This document shows, piece after piece, positions 11,550 to 24,100 of a stretch of 64,000 bases of DNA. Below the pieces are notes generated by a model that was not told the origin of the DNA, ran no database searches, and saw only the letters and a program-made list of their open reading frames with translations. Position 1 is the stretch's first letter. Each line of letters starts with the position of its first letter. Both the position numbers and the translations under genes were made by a program. This DNA comes from Ehretia macrophylla (lineage: Eukaryota > Streptophyta > Magnoliopsida > Boraginales > Ehretiaceae), in assembly GCA_037974665.1 (NCBI GenBank), contig CM075783.1, positions 15,594,762-15,658,761 of the forward strand, given 5' to 3'.

Positions 11550-11582
11550 ATCACACATACATTGAAAGCTTGTATGTGTGAT
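11550..11582. repeat. Perfect 11-bp inverted repeat (hairpin)
   Basis: ATCACACATAC (11550-11560) and GTATGTGTGAT (11572-11582) are exact reverse complements with an 11-base spacer. Its role is unknown; it lies about 250 bp upstream of the candidate gene start at 11833. Confidence 0.8.
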
Positions 11583-11666
11583 ATAAGCGAAGAATTTTGA
11601 TTTTACTTTTCCATGTGGACTATGAATTGTGTGTGAGAATTTACAGAGTTTCAAAATACTGTTCTG

Positions 11667-11750
11667 GACACACAGACACACACACTCTCTCATACATAGA
11701 CACACACAAACTTTCACACGCATACAAAAACAAAAACAAGAACAAAAATT
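11667..11750. repeat. CA-rich microsatellite and ACAAAA tract
   Basis: Interrupted CACACA runs pass into CAAAAACAAAAACAAGAAC. The composition resembles a plant 5' leader and it precedes the candidate start codon at 11833. Confidence 0.75.
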
Positions 11751-11832
11751 ACAAGCAGCAATTTTTAGAAATTGCTAAAATTTTTCCCTAAACAGAGCAC
11801 AAACATTGAAACCTCTTCTTCCCTATTCAATA
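11751..11832 (+). promoter_or_regulatory. Candidate 5' leader ahead of the founder exon
   Basis: A-rich, then C/T-rich sequence (CCTCTTCTTCCC) runs up to ATAATGGC, good plant start context with A at -3 and G at +4. It contains an 8-bp hairpin (arms 11757-11764 and 11769-11776). This flank is not part of the satellite monomer: similarity to the array begins at about the ATG. Confidence 0.4.
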
Positions 11833-11867
11833 ATGGCATCCACTTTCTTTCGAATCAAGTTAGCCCA

Positions 11868-14389
11868 TGTGAAACCCCACTTTTCTGCTTTAACTCGATT
11901 TACGTGTTTTATCTCGTTTTGCGTGCATTTGACCTATTTATGTGCTATATGACCTAGGATGTTATAATTTTGATGTCAATACTCCTAATATGTGCTAAAT
12001 GTGCATTCATAAAATTTTCATAAAAAACGGGATCATAAATTTTATCGTCGATTTTCAGTGAATAGTGTTTTCGAAACACGTCCGCTAAAATTTTGAAACT
12101 GGTCTTTTTAACCCTTCTAGACCTAGACCACGGACTTTAATAGACCTGTGTTTGATTAAAACGGTTTTAAAATCGGCTTAAGAATTTATTAGGGTTTTTA
12201 CACCGACTTTTGCGAAAATTGAGTTTTAAGCCGACTCGGGTGAAATTGTTTGATTGTAAAACTTCTTGTCACCTAAAAATAATTTACTTGAGCTATCTTG
12301 GGTGTTGAATAATTGTTTTGAACTTTGGTGATCAATAAAATGCATTTAAAGTCAAGAAAACACTAAAAATAATTAGTTTCCACTTTGACTTTCTTTTATT
12401 TATTTGACCTTTGCTTAATATATGATCAACACACATTAAAAACAAAGCAAAACATCACCAAAAACACACACAAAACCGTGGCTCCTTGGAGGAGAAAGAT
12501 AAAGGCATTTTCAAAGCATTTTTCTCACAGATTTTGCGTTTCAAAGCCGAATTGAGTGATTCAAAGCTTGAAATTGATTGTTTGGCATCCATTCTACACA
12601 TTTCTTGCATCAAAACACATCAAAGGTGAGAGAAAAATTCTAGATCTCAAAATGTCATTTTTATGTTTTTGCGTATAAATGAAATTTGAACCGTTAGAAT
12701 TGTAATCTGATGTTAGATTATTGCTCCTTGCATACTAGGGATCGTTTAGTGGTAATACTATGAGTTTCTGTCGGATGTAGCATAATTTTTATTTTTCGGG
12801 TATTAAATTTTGATTAAATTGTTCAATGTTGAATTAATTGAGTTGTGATGATCGAAATCGATTGCCGTCGATTTCTAAATACTTGATAATTACGTGTTAG
12901 CGCTGTTGTAATGCCGAATTTTCGATTACATTGCTCGTGGGAAAGTCCGGAAAATCCAGCCAAGATATCCTAGGGTTTTAGGGTTATCGGGCATGATTTG
13001 GAGGTGTTATGGTGGATTTCCGAGATGGCTAATGTACTTGGTTGAATGGGTGAGTGTTTGAAACTGATTTGGGGTTGTTTGGATTAGTAGAATGTAAGAT
13101 ATGATTATTTGAAGTTTAGGTTATCTTTCTTTAAATTATTGAATTGAGCCTTAGTTGATCGGGTGTGGTTTGAGTGATTGAATTGTGAGTTGTTGATGGG
13201 TAAACTAGGGTTTGATTGTGTGTTTAATGCATGTTCGGTTGGATGGCCTACTTTGTCATCTAACTTAGTTAATTGTTGTTAAATTGATTATTGATATGAT
13301 TATTGATGATGATAATATGATGATTGATGATTATTGATTGATTATTGAGTATGGGAATCGGGCACTTTCGTTGCTGATCTCTCAGAATATTGATCGATTA
13401 TTGAGTACGGGAATCGGGCACTTTCGTTGCTGATCTCTCGGAATATTGATGATTGATGTTTATATTTATTGCTGAGTCTCTGGTATGTGTGTGCCACCTC
13501 TCGGGCAGCATCGGGCTGTCGGGTTGATAACGGCATGACTATCAGAGACTGCCTCCAGCTCGCATGACGGAGGTGTCATGGAGGGAGAGGTTATTGAGGG
13601 TACCCTGGGTGCGTGAGTAATGGGGAGTTATAAGAAGAATGGTTGAGATCGTGATGGCGTTTGGAGCTACACCAACTAGAGAGAGTATCCTTTATTGAAT
13701 GGTCATATAGTTATGTGATGATAGTATTATTGATGTTATTGTGTGTTTACTGACTCAAAGGATTATTCCAAGGAGTATAGTAGACCTTGCTCGAGATCTA
13801 TCGGATCCTCACTGGGCTTATTTATATAAGCTCACTCTCTATTATTGCATGCATACAGGTGTACTTTTACAGGATTACGGGTACGTGCCTCCTGAAGAGG
13901 AGAATGTGAAAAACGTGCCTTACGTGGATGAGTCCTATGTTCTAGAGTCTTATCCTTGGTGTTGTATTGTTTTACTATCTTGTATATTAACTTAGTAGAC
14001 TTTTATATGCTTTGTAGTTCATTATGTAAAAGATGTTGAAAAGATAACGAATTAGTTGATGCAATCTTAGTAGTCTTTATTTTGTCTATGATTAGGTTGC
14101 TAGGTAGGCTATAATCTATTTTGGAAGTGTATGTTATATAGTAAATGTATTATGTTGGAACGGAGGCGCATGACTATGAATGAGTTGATGAAAGAATATT
14201 TAATGTATGAAATAGTTGCGTTGTATGTTGTTGATTTGATTGTGGAGTTGGTTGGTGATTTGTGGAGTTTGATGTATGTTGTTATTAAGGGTTAGTTTAG
14301 AGCCCTGATGTTCATGTTACTGTCGTTATGCTGCCGAAATTCCGTTGCATTCTGACTGATTGTAAGAGGGGTCGAGTTGGGGCGTGACA
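11868..14389 (+). mobile_element. Solo LTR 1 of the chromodomain Ty3/gypsy family
   Basis: Runs from TGTGAAACCCC to GGCGTGACA and is flanked by GCCCA at 11863-11867 and 14390-14394, a perfect 5-bp target duplication. No internal region is present, so LTR-LTR recombination probably removed it. At 2522 bp it is longer than its relatives. Part of the excess is a 56-bp tandem duplication near 13340-13450. It is visibly more diverged from A than solo LTR 2 is, so it is probably one of the older insertions. Confidence 0.92.
13340..13450. repeat. 56-bp tandem duplication inside solo LTR 1
   Basis: GAGTATGGGAATCGGGCAC at 13347 recurs as GAGTACGGGAATCGGGCAC at 13403, with matching sequence through GCTGATCTCTC. 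Other LTRs of the family carry one copy of this segment. Confidence 0.85.
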
Positions 14390-17300
14390 GCCCATGCTGC
14401 TAGTGGGTTCAAACGCTCCCTACACCAAACCTTGCACAAGCAGGTTTTTCGACAATTCCATCCTATGCCGATTCCAAATGAGATGCCCAAAATGGTTGGT
14501 AACTAGAATTTTCAATTTTAATATATTTTCACTTTTTGTGTATTAGCTACGGATAATACACAAAATCCATTCCGATTCAAATGGATTTTGTAAGGGTTTG
14601 CTAAATTCTGTGTTAATTAGTAGATGAGTTAAATCCATCAGTTTATCCTAAAATCCCATTGGGTAAAATGGATTTATCTTATGAGTTATTGCAAATATTA
14701 ATTCAGTAAATTATACTTGTATTATTGAATGCTAATGTCATCCACTTTCTTCCGAATCAAGTTAACCCATGCTGCTAGTGGGTTCAAAGGCTCCCTACAC
14801 CAAACCTTGCACAAGCAGGTTTTTCGACAATTCCATCCCATGCCGATTCCAACTGAGATGCCCAAAATGGTTGGTAACTATAAATTTTCAATTTTAATAT
14901 ATTTTCACTTTTTGTGTATTAGCTACGGATAATACACAAAATCCATTCCGATTCAAATGGATTATGTAAGGGTTTACTAAATTCTGTGTTAATTAGTAGA
15001 TGAGTTAAATCCATCAGTTTATCCTAAAATCCCATTGGGTAAAATGGATTTATCTTATGAGTTATTGCTTATATTAATTCAGTAAATTATACTTGTATTA
15101 TTGAATGCTAATGTCATCCACTTTCTTCCGAATCAAGTTAACCCATGCTGCTAGTGGGTTCAAAGGCTCCCTACACCAAACCTTGCACAAGCAGGTTTTT
15201 CGACAATTCCATCCCATGCCGATTCCAACTGAGATGCCCAAAATGGTTGGAAACTATAAATTTTCAATTTTAATATATTTTCACTTTTTGTGTATTAGCT
15301 ACGGATAATACACAAAATCCACTCGGATTCAAATGGATTCTGTAAGGGTTTGCTAAATTCTGTGTTAATTAGTAGATGAGTGAAATCCATCAGTATATCC
15401 TAAAATCCCATTGGGTAAAATGGATTTATCTTATGAGTTATTGCAAATATTAATTCAGTAAATTATACTTGTATTATTGAATGCTAATGTCATCCACTTT
15501 CTTCCGAATCAAATTAACCCATGCTGCTAGTGGGTTCAAAGGCTCCCTACACCAAACCTTGCACAAGCAGGTTTTTCGACAATTTGATCCCATGCCGATT
15601 CCAAATGAGATGCCTAAAATGGTTGGTAACTAGAAATTTTCAATTTTAATATATTTTCACTTTTTGTGTATTAGCTACGGATAATACACAAAATCCATTC
15701 CGATTAAAATGGATTCTGTAAGGGTTTGCTAAATTCTGGTTAATTAGTAGATGAGTTAAATCCATCAGTTTATCCTAAAATCCAATTGGGTAAAATGGAT
15801 TTATCTTATGAGTTCTTGCAAATATTAATTTAGTAAATTATACTTGTATTATTGAATGCTAATGTCTTTCACTTTCTTCCGAATCAAGTTAACCCATGCT
15901 GCTAGTGGGTTCAAAGGCTCCCTACACCAAACCTTGCACAAGCAGGTTTTTCGACAATTCCATCCCATGCCGATTCCAACTAAGATACTCAAAATGGTTG
16001 GTAACTATAAATTTTCAATTTTAATATATTTTCAATTTTTGTGTATTAGCTACGGATAATACACAAAATCCATTCCGATTCAAATGGATTCTCTAAGGGT
16101 TTACTAAATTCTGTGTTAATTAGTAGATGAGTTAAATCCATCAGTTTATCCTAAAATCCCATTGGGAAAAATGGATTTATCTTATGAGTTATTGCTTATA
16201 TTAATTCAGTAAATTATACTTGTGTTATTGAATGCTAATGTCATCCACTTTCTTCCAAATCAAGTTAACCCATGCTGCTAGTAAGTTCAAAGGCTCCCTA
16301 CACCAAATCTTGCACAAGCAGGTTTTTCGACAATTCCATCCCATGCCGATTCCAACTGAGATGCCCAAAATGGTTGGAAACTATAAATTTTCAATTTTAA
16401 TATATTTTCACTTTTTGTGTATTAGCTACGGATAATACACAAAATCCACTCGGATTCAAATGGATTCTGTAAGGGTTTGCTAAATTCTGTGTTAATTAGT
16501 AGATGAGTGAAATCCATCAGTATATCCTAAAATCCCATTGGGTAAATGGATTTATCTTATGAGTTATTGCAAATATTAATTCAGTAAATTATACTTGTAT
16601 TATTGAATGCTAATGTCATCCACTTTCTTCCGAATCAAATTAACCCATGCTGCTAGTAGGTTCAAAGGCTCCCTACACCAAACCTTGCACAAGCAGGTTT
16701 TTCGACAATTTGATCCCATGTCGATTCCAAATGAGATGCCTAAAATGGTTGGTAACTAGAAATTTTCAATTTTAATATATTTTCACTTTGTGTGTATTAG
16801 CTACGAATAATACACAAAATCCATTCCGATTAAAATGGATTCTGTAAGGGTTTGCTAAATTCTGGTTAATTAGTAGATGAGTTAAATCCATCAGTTTATC
16901 CTAAAATCCAATTGGGTAAAATGGATTTATCTTATGAGTTATTGCAAATATTAATTTAGTAAATTATACTTGTATTATTGAATGCTAATGTCTTTCACTT
17001 TCTTCCGAATCAAGTTAACCCATGCTGCTAGTGGGTTCAAAGGCTCCCTACACCAAACCTTGCACAAGCAGGTTTTTCGACAATCCCATCCCATGCCGAT
17101 TCCAACAAAGATGCCCAAAATGGTTGGTAACTATAAATTTTCAATTTTAATATATTTTCACTTTTTGTGTATTAGCTACGGATAATACACAAAATCCATT
17201 CCGATTCAAATGGATTCTGTATGTGTTTGCTAAATTCTGTGTTAATTAGTAGATGAGTTAAATCTATCAGTTTATCCTAAAATCCCAATGGGTAAAATGG

Positions 17301-18726
17301 ATTTATCTTATGAGTTATTGCTTATATTAATTCAGTAAATGATACTTGTATTATTGAATGCTAATGTCATCCACTTTCTTCCGAATCAAGTTAACCCATG
17401 CTGCTAGTGGGTTCAAAGGCTCCCTGCACCAAACCTTGCACAAGCAGGTTTTTCGACAATTTGATCCCATGCCGATTCCAACTGAGATGCCCCAAAATGG
17501 TTGGTAACTATAAATTTTCAATTTTAATATATTTTCACTTTTTGTGCATTAGCTACGGATAATACACAAATTCCATTCCGATTCAAATGGATTCTGTAAG
17601 GGTTTGCTAAATTCTGTGTTAATTAGTAGATGAGTTAAATCCATCAGTTTATCCTAAAATCCCATTGGGTAAAATGGATTTATCTTATGAGTTATTGCTT
17701 ATATTACTTCAGTAAATTATACTTGTATTATTGAATGCTAATGTCATCCACTTTTTTCCGAATCAAGTTAACCCATGCTGCTAGTGGGTTCAAAGGCTCC
17801 CTACAACAAACCTTGCACAAGCAGGTTTTTCGACAATTCCATCCCATGCCGATTCCAAATGAGATGCCCAAAATGGTTGGTAACAAGAATTTTCAATTTT
17901 AAAATACTTTCACTTTTAGTGTATTAGCTACGGATAATACACAAAGTCCATTCTGATTCAAATGGATTCTGTAAGGGTTTGCTAAATTCTGTGTTAATTA
18001 GTAGATGAGTTAAATCCATCAGTTTATCCTAAAATCCATTTGGGTAAAATGGATTTATCTTATGAGTTATTGCTTATATTAATTCAATAAATTATACTTG
18101 TATTATTGAATGCTAATGTCATCCACTTTCTTCCGAATCAAGTTAACCCATGCTGCTAGTGGGGTCAAAGGCTCCCTACACCAAAACTTGCACAAGAAGG
18201 TTTTTCGACAATTCAAACCCATGCCGATTCCAACTAAGATGCCCAAAATGGTTGGTAACTATAAATTTTAAATTTTAATATATTTTCACTTTTTGTGTAT
18301 TAGCGACGGATAATACACAAAATCCATTCCGATTCAAATGGATTCTGTAAGGGTTTGCTAAATTCTGTGTTAATTAGTAGATGAGTTAAATCCATCAGTT
18401 TATCCTAAAATCCCATTGGGTAAAATGGATTTATCTTATGAGTTATTGCTTATATTAATTCAGTAAATTATACTTGTATTATTGAATGCTAATGTCTTCC
18501 ACTTTCTTCCGAATCAAGTTAACCCATGCTGCTAGTGGGTACAAAGGCTCCCTACACTAAACCTTGGACAAGCAGGTTTTTCGACAATTCCATCCCATGC
18601 CGATTCCAAATGAGATGCCCAAAATGGTTGGTAATTAGAATTTTCAATTTTAAAATATTTTCACTTTTTGTGTATTAGCTACGGATAATACACAAAGTCC
18701 ATTCCGATTCAAATGGATTCTGTAAG
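14390..18726 (+). repeat. Satellite array segment 1 (376-bp monomers)
   Basis: About 11.5 head-to-tail monomers of 375-376 bp, all on the plus strand; for example ATGTCATCC recurs at 14733, 15109, 16236 and 17363. Each monomer has an exon-like part (start codon to GGTTGGTAAC), an AT-rich part and three short dyads. Monomers starting near 15105 and 16232 share linked variants (CACTCGGATTC at about 15320 and 16446; CAATTTGATCCC), which shows a three-monomer repeat of about 1126 bp. Recurrent 67-codon frames belong to the monomer and are not separate genes. Confidence 0.95.
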
Positions 18727-21169
18727 TGTGAAACCCCACTTTCTTGCTTATCTCGTTTTACGTGTTTTACCTCGTTTTGCGTGCATATGATCTGTTTATG
18801 TGCTATAGGACCTAGAAAGTTATAATTTTGATTTCAATACTTCTAATACGTGCTAAATGTGCATTCATGAAATTTTCATCAAAAACGGAGTCAGAAATTT
18901 TATCGTCGATTTTTAGTGAATAGTGTTTTCGAAACACGTCCGCTATAATTTTGAAACTGGTCTTTTTAACCCTTCTAGACCTAGTCCACGGACTTTAATA
19001 GACCTGTGTTTGATGAAAACGGTTTTAAAATCGGCTTAAGAATTTATTAGGGTTTTTACACCGACTTTTGCGAAAATCGAGTTTTAAGCCGACTCGGGTG
19101 GAATTCTTTGAATGTAAAACTTCTTGTCACCTAAAAATAATCCACTTGAGATATCTTGGGGTTTGCATAATTAATTTTAACTTGGTGATCACTAAAATGC
19201 AATTAAAGTCATTAAAAATACAAAAATGCCTTTTAAAATAACTTTGACTTTAATTAAATAATTGACCTTATAAGCTCATGTCCTCAACACACACTCACAC
19301 AACACAAAAACACCATCACACACACACACATTGCCGAGAGGTTGAGGAGAGAAAAGAGAAGAGAAAAACTTAAGCTTTCAATCCAATTTTTCAAAGAAAA
19401 ACCTAGTTTTTGTCCGTAGAACTTCGCACCGACTTGGATTCTGCTTGTTGGGCACGCATTGCACGCATTCCTAGGCTTATATCGCATCTAAGGTGAGAGA
19501 AAAATTCTAGATCTCAAAATGTCATTTTTGTATTTTTGCGTATAAATGAAGATTGAACCGTTAGAATTGAAATCTGATGTTAGATTATTGCTCCTTGCAT
19601 GCTAGGGATCATTATATACTAATACTACGAATTTCTGTCGGATATAGCATAATTTTTATTTTCCGGGTATTTAATTTTGATTAAAATGTTCAAAGTTGAT
19701 TTAATTGAGTTGCGTTGCTCGAAATCGATTGCCGTCGATTTCTAAATACTTGATAATTACGTGTTAGCGCTGTTGTAATGCCGAATTTTTGATTACATTG
19801 TTTGTGTGAAAATCCGGAAAATCCAGCCATGACGTCATAGGGTTTTAGGGTTATCGGGCATGTTTTGGAGGTGTTATGGTGGATTTCCGAGAGGGCTAAT
19901 GTAGTAGGTTGAATGGGTGAGTGATAGGAACTGATTTGGCAATGTTTGGATTAGTAGATTGTAAGTTATGAATTTTAGAAGTTAGGTTGTCATTCTTTAA
20001 TTTCTTGAACGATGCCTTAGATGGTTGGGTAGTGTTCGAGTGATGAATGGTGAGTTGTTGTTGAGTAATTTAGAGTTTAATTATGAATATTATGCATGTC
20101 CGGTTAGATGGCCTACTTTGTCATCTAACTACGTTGTTTGATGTTTAATTTAATATTGATGTTATATTGATGTTATATTGATGTTATTGATTGATTATTA
20201 TTGAATGCGGGAATCGGGCACTCTTGTTGCTGATCTCCCAATTGATTGATTGATTTATGCTTGCATGATGATTGATGAATATGGAGCCTTGGTATGTGTG
20301 TGCCACCTCTCGGGCAGCGTCGGGCTGTCGGGTTGATACCGGCATGACTGCCATAGGCTACCCCCAGCTCGCATGACGGAGATGTCATGGAGGGAAGGGG
20401 ATAGTGAGGTACCTCGGGTGCGTGAGTAATGGGGAGTTATAAGAAGAACGGTTGAGATCGTGATGGCGTTTGGAGCTACACCAAATAGAGTATCCTTACT
20501 GAATGGTCATATAGTTATGTGATGATAGCTTTATTTATGTTATTATTGTTGTTGTGTGTTTACTTGCTCAAAGGACTAAATCCAAGGAGTGTAGTGAATA
20601 CTGTCGAGATCTATCGGATCCTCACTGGGCTTATGTATATAAGCTCACTCTCTATTAATGCATGTTTCAGGTGTACTTTCACAAGATTACGGGTACGTGC
20701 CTCCTGAAGAGGAGAATGTGGAAAATGTGCCTTTTGTGGATGAGTCATATGTTCCTGAGTCTTATCCATGATTCTATGTTGTTAAATGTCTTGTATATTA
20801 GCTTAATGGACTTTTATATGCTTTACGGTTCTTAATGTAATAGATATTGAAAAGATGATGAATCCAATGATGTTAACTTAGCGGTTTCCTTTTGTCTATG
20901 GTTAAATTGTAGTTGTGTCTCAACTTACTTTTGAAATTTATGATAAAGTTGAGGTATTGTATGTCATGTTGGAACGGAGGCGTATAACGAAGATGTTTTA
21001 TTGTATAATATGGTTGTGTTGTATGTTGTTGTTGTATTGAGGAATTACGGGATGTATGATGTTTATTGAGGTTGGTTTAGAACCTCGGAAATCCGTTTAC
21101 TGTCGTTATGCTGCCGAAATTCCGTTGCGTCCTGACTGATTGTAAGAGGGGTCGAGTTGGGGCGTGACA
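18727..21169 (+). mobile_element. Solo LTR 2 of the chromodomain Ty3/gypsy family
   Basis: TGTGAAACCCC to GGCGTGACA, 2443 bp, flanked by GTAAG at 18722-18726 and 21170-21174. The satellite sequence resumes exactly after the duplication, in the middle of a monomer (TCTGTAAG|GGTTTGC). No internal region remains. Minus-strand frames such as the one at 20173-20388 recur antisense in every LTR of the family and are not supported as genes. Confidence 0.94.
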
Positions 21170-24100
21170 GTAAGGGTTTGCTAAATTCTGTGTTAATTAT
21201 TATATGAGTTAAATCCATCAGTTTATCCTAAAATCCCATTGGGTAAAATGGATTTATCTTATGAGTGATTTCTTATATTAATTCAGTAAATTATACTTGT
21301 ATTATTGAATGCTAGTTTCATCCACTTTCTTCCGAATCAAGTAAACCCATGCTGCTAGAGGGTTCAAAGGCTCCCTACACCAGACCTTGCACAAGCAGGT
21401 TTTTCGACAATTCGATCCAATGCCGATTCCAACTGAGATACCCCAAAATGGTTGGTAACTATAAATTTTCAATTTTAATATATTTTCACTTTTTGTGTAT
21501 TAGCTACGGATAATAAACAAAATCCATTCCGATTCAAATGGATTCTGTAAGGGTTTGCTAAATTCTGTGTTAATTAGTAGATGAGTTAAATCCATCTGTT
21601 TATCCTAAAATCCCATTGGGTAAAATGGATTTATCTTATGAGTTATTGCTTATATTAATTTAGTAAATTATACTTATATTATTGAATGCTAATGTCATCC
21701 ACTTTCTTCCGAATCAAGTTAACCCATGCTGCTAGTGGGTTCAAAGGCTCCCTACAACAAACCTTGCACAAGCAGGTTTTTCGACAATTCCATCCCATGC
21801 CGATTCCAACTGAGATGCCCAAAATGGTTGGTAACTGTAAATTTTAAATTTTAATATATTTTCAGTTTTTGTGTATTAGCTACGGATAATACACAACATC
21901 CATTCCGATTCAAATGGATTCTGTAAGGGTTTGCTAAATTCTGTGCTAATTAGTAGATGAGTTAAATCCATCTGTTTATCCTAAAATCCCATTGGGTAAA
22001 ATGGATTTATCTTATGAGTTATTGCTAATATTAATTCAGTAAATTATACTTGTATTATTGAATGCTAATGTCATCCACTTTCTTCCGAATCAAGTTAACC
22101 CATGCTGCTAGTGGGTTCAAAGGCTCCCTGCACAAATCCTTGCACAAGCAGGTTTTTCAACAATTTGATCCCATGCCGATTGCAACTGAGATGCCCCAAA
22201 ATGGTTGGTAACTATAAATTTTCAATTTTAATATATTTTCACTATTTGTGTATTAGCTACGGATAATACACAAATTCCATTCCGATTCAAATGGATTCTG
22301 TAAGGGTTTGCTAAATTCTGTGTGAATTAGTAGATGAGTTAAATCCATCAGTTTATCCTAAAATCCCATTGGTAAAATGGATTTATCTTATGAGTTATTG
22401 CAAATATTAATTCAGTAAATTATACTTGTATTATTGAATGCTAATGTCATCCACTTTCTTCCGAATCAAATTAACCCATGGTGCTAGTGGGTTCAAAGGC
22501 TCCCTACACCAAACCTTGCACAAGCAGGTTTTTCGACAATTCCATCCCATGCCGATTCCAAATGAGATGCCCAAAATGCTTGGTAAATAGAAATTTTCAA
22601 TTTTAATATATTTTCACTTTTTGTGTATTAGCTACGGATAATACACAAAATCCATTCCCATTAAAATGGATTCTGTAAGGGATTGCTAAATTCTGGTTAA
22701 TTAGTAGATGAGTTAAATCCATCAGTTTATCCTAAAATCCAATTGGGTAAAATGGATTTATCTTATGAGTTATTGCAAATATTAATTTAGTAAATTATAC
22801 TTGTATTATTGAATGCTAATGTCATTCACTTTCTTCCGAATCAAGTTAACCCATGCTGCTAGTGAGTTCAAAGGCTCCCTACACCAAACCTTGCACAAGC
22901 AGGTTTTTCGACAATCCCATCCCATGCCGATTCCCAAAAAGATGCGAAAAATGGTTGGTAACTATAAATTTTCAATTTTAATATATTTTCACTTTTTGTG
23001 TATTAGCTACGGATAATACACAAAATCCATTCCGATTCAAATGGATTCTGTAAGGGTTTGCTAAATTCTGTGTTAATTAGTAGATGAGTTAAATCCATCA
23101 GTTTATCCTAAAATCCCATTGGATAAAATGGATTTATCTTATGAGTTATTGCTCATATTAATTCAGTAAATGATAATTGTATTATTGAATGCTAATGTCA
23201 TCCACTTTCTTCCGAATCATGTTAACCCATGCTGCTAGTGGGTTCAAAGGCTCCCTACACCAAACCTTGCACAAGCAGGTTTTTCGACAATTTGATCCCA
23301 TGCCGATTCCAACTCAGATGCCCCAAAATGGTTGGTAACTATAAATTTTCAATTTTAATATATTTTCACTATTTGTGTATTAGCTACGGATAATACACAA
23401 ATTCCATTCCGATTCAAATGGATTCTGTAAGGGTTTGCTAAATTCTGTGTGAATTAGTAGATGAGTTAAATCCATCAGTTTATCCTAAAATCCCATTGGT
23501 AAAATGGATTTATCTTATGAGTTATTGCAAATATTAATTCAGTAAATTATACTTGTATTATTGAATGCTAATGTCATCTACTTTCTTCCGAATCAAATTA
23601 ACCCATGGTGCTAGTGGGTTCAAACGCTCCCTACACCAAACCTTGCACAAGCAGGTTTTTCGACAATTCCATCCCATGCCGATTCCAAATGAGATGCCCA
23701 AAATGCTTGGTAAATAGAAATTTTCAATTTTAATATATTTTCACTTTTTGTGTATTAGCTACGGATAATACACAAAATCCATTCCCATTAAAATGGATTC
23801 TGTAAGGGATTGCTAAATTCTGGTTAATTAGTAGATGAGTTAAATCCATCAGTTTTTTATCCTAAAATCCAATTGGGTAAAATGGATTTATCTTATGAGT
23901 TATTGCAAATATTAATTTAGTAAATTATACTTGTATTATTGAATGCTAATGTCTTTCACTTTCTTCCGAATCAAGTTAACCCATGCTGCTAGTGAGTTCA
24001 AAGGCTCCCTACACCAAACCTTGCACAAGCAGGTTTTTCGACAATCCCATCCCATGCCGATTCCCAAAAAGATGCGAAAAATGGTTGGTAACTATAAATT

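Larger units (their letters stand above)
11833..14498 (+). pseudogene. Candidate founder exon 1 of the satellite, split by a solo LTR
   Basis: ATG GCA TCC ACT TTC begins at 11833 and runs to 11867, where a solo LTR with target duplication GCCCA interrupts it. The frame resumes at 14395 and reaches ATGGTTG next to GTAACT at 14499, a plausible donor, giving 46 codons plus one base. The frame starts MASTFFRIKLAHAASG and is rich in K, R, H, S and F, with a single acidic residue. This composition would fit an organelle-targeting presequence, but I do not recognise the protein. The same frame, beginning ATG TCA TCC, recurs in the satellite monomers. No later exon is visible in this window. Alternatively it is only the edge monomer of the array next to unrelated DNA; the leader-like flank and start context favour the exon reading. 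Confidence 0.45.

Noticed and set aside
13741..13995. 84-codon frame in solo LTR 1 and a similar one at 60261-60515
   Set aside because: A homologous LTR segment. The frames begin at different points and encode different N-termini, so selection for a protein is not shown.
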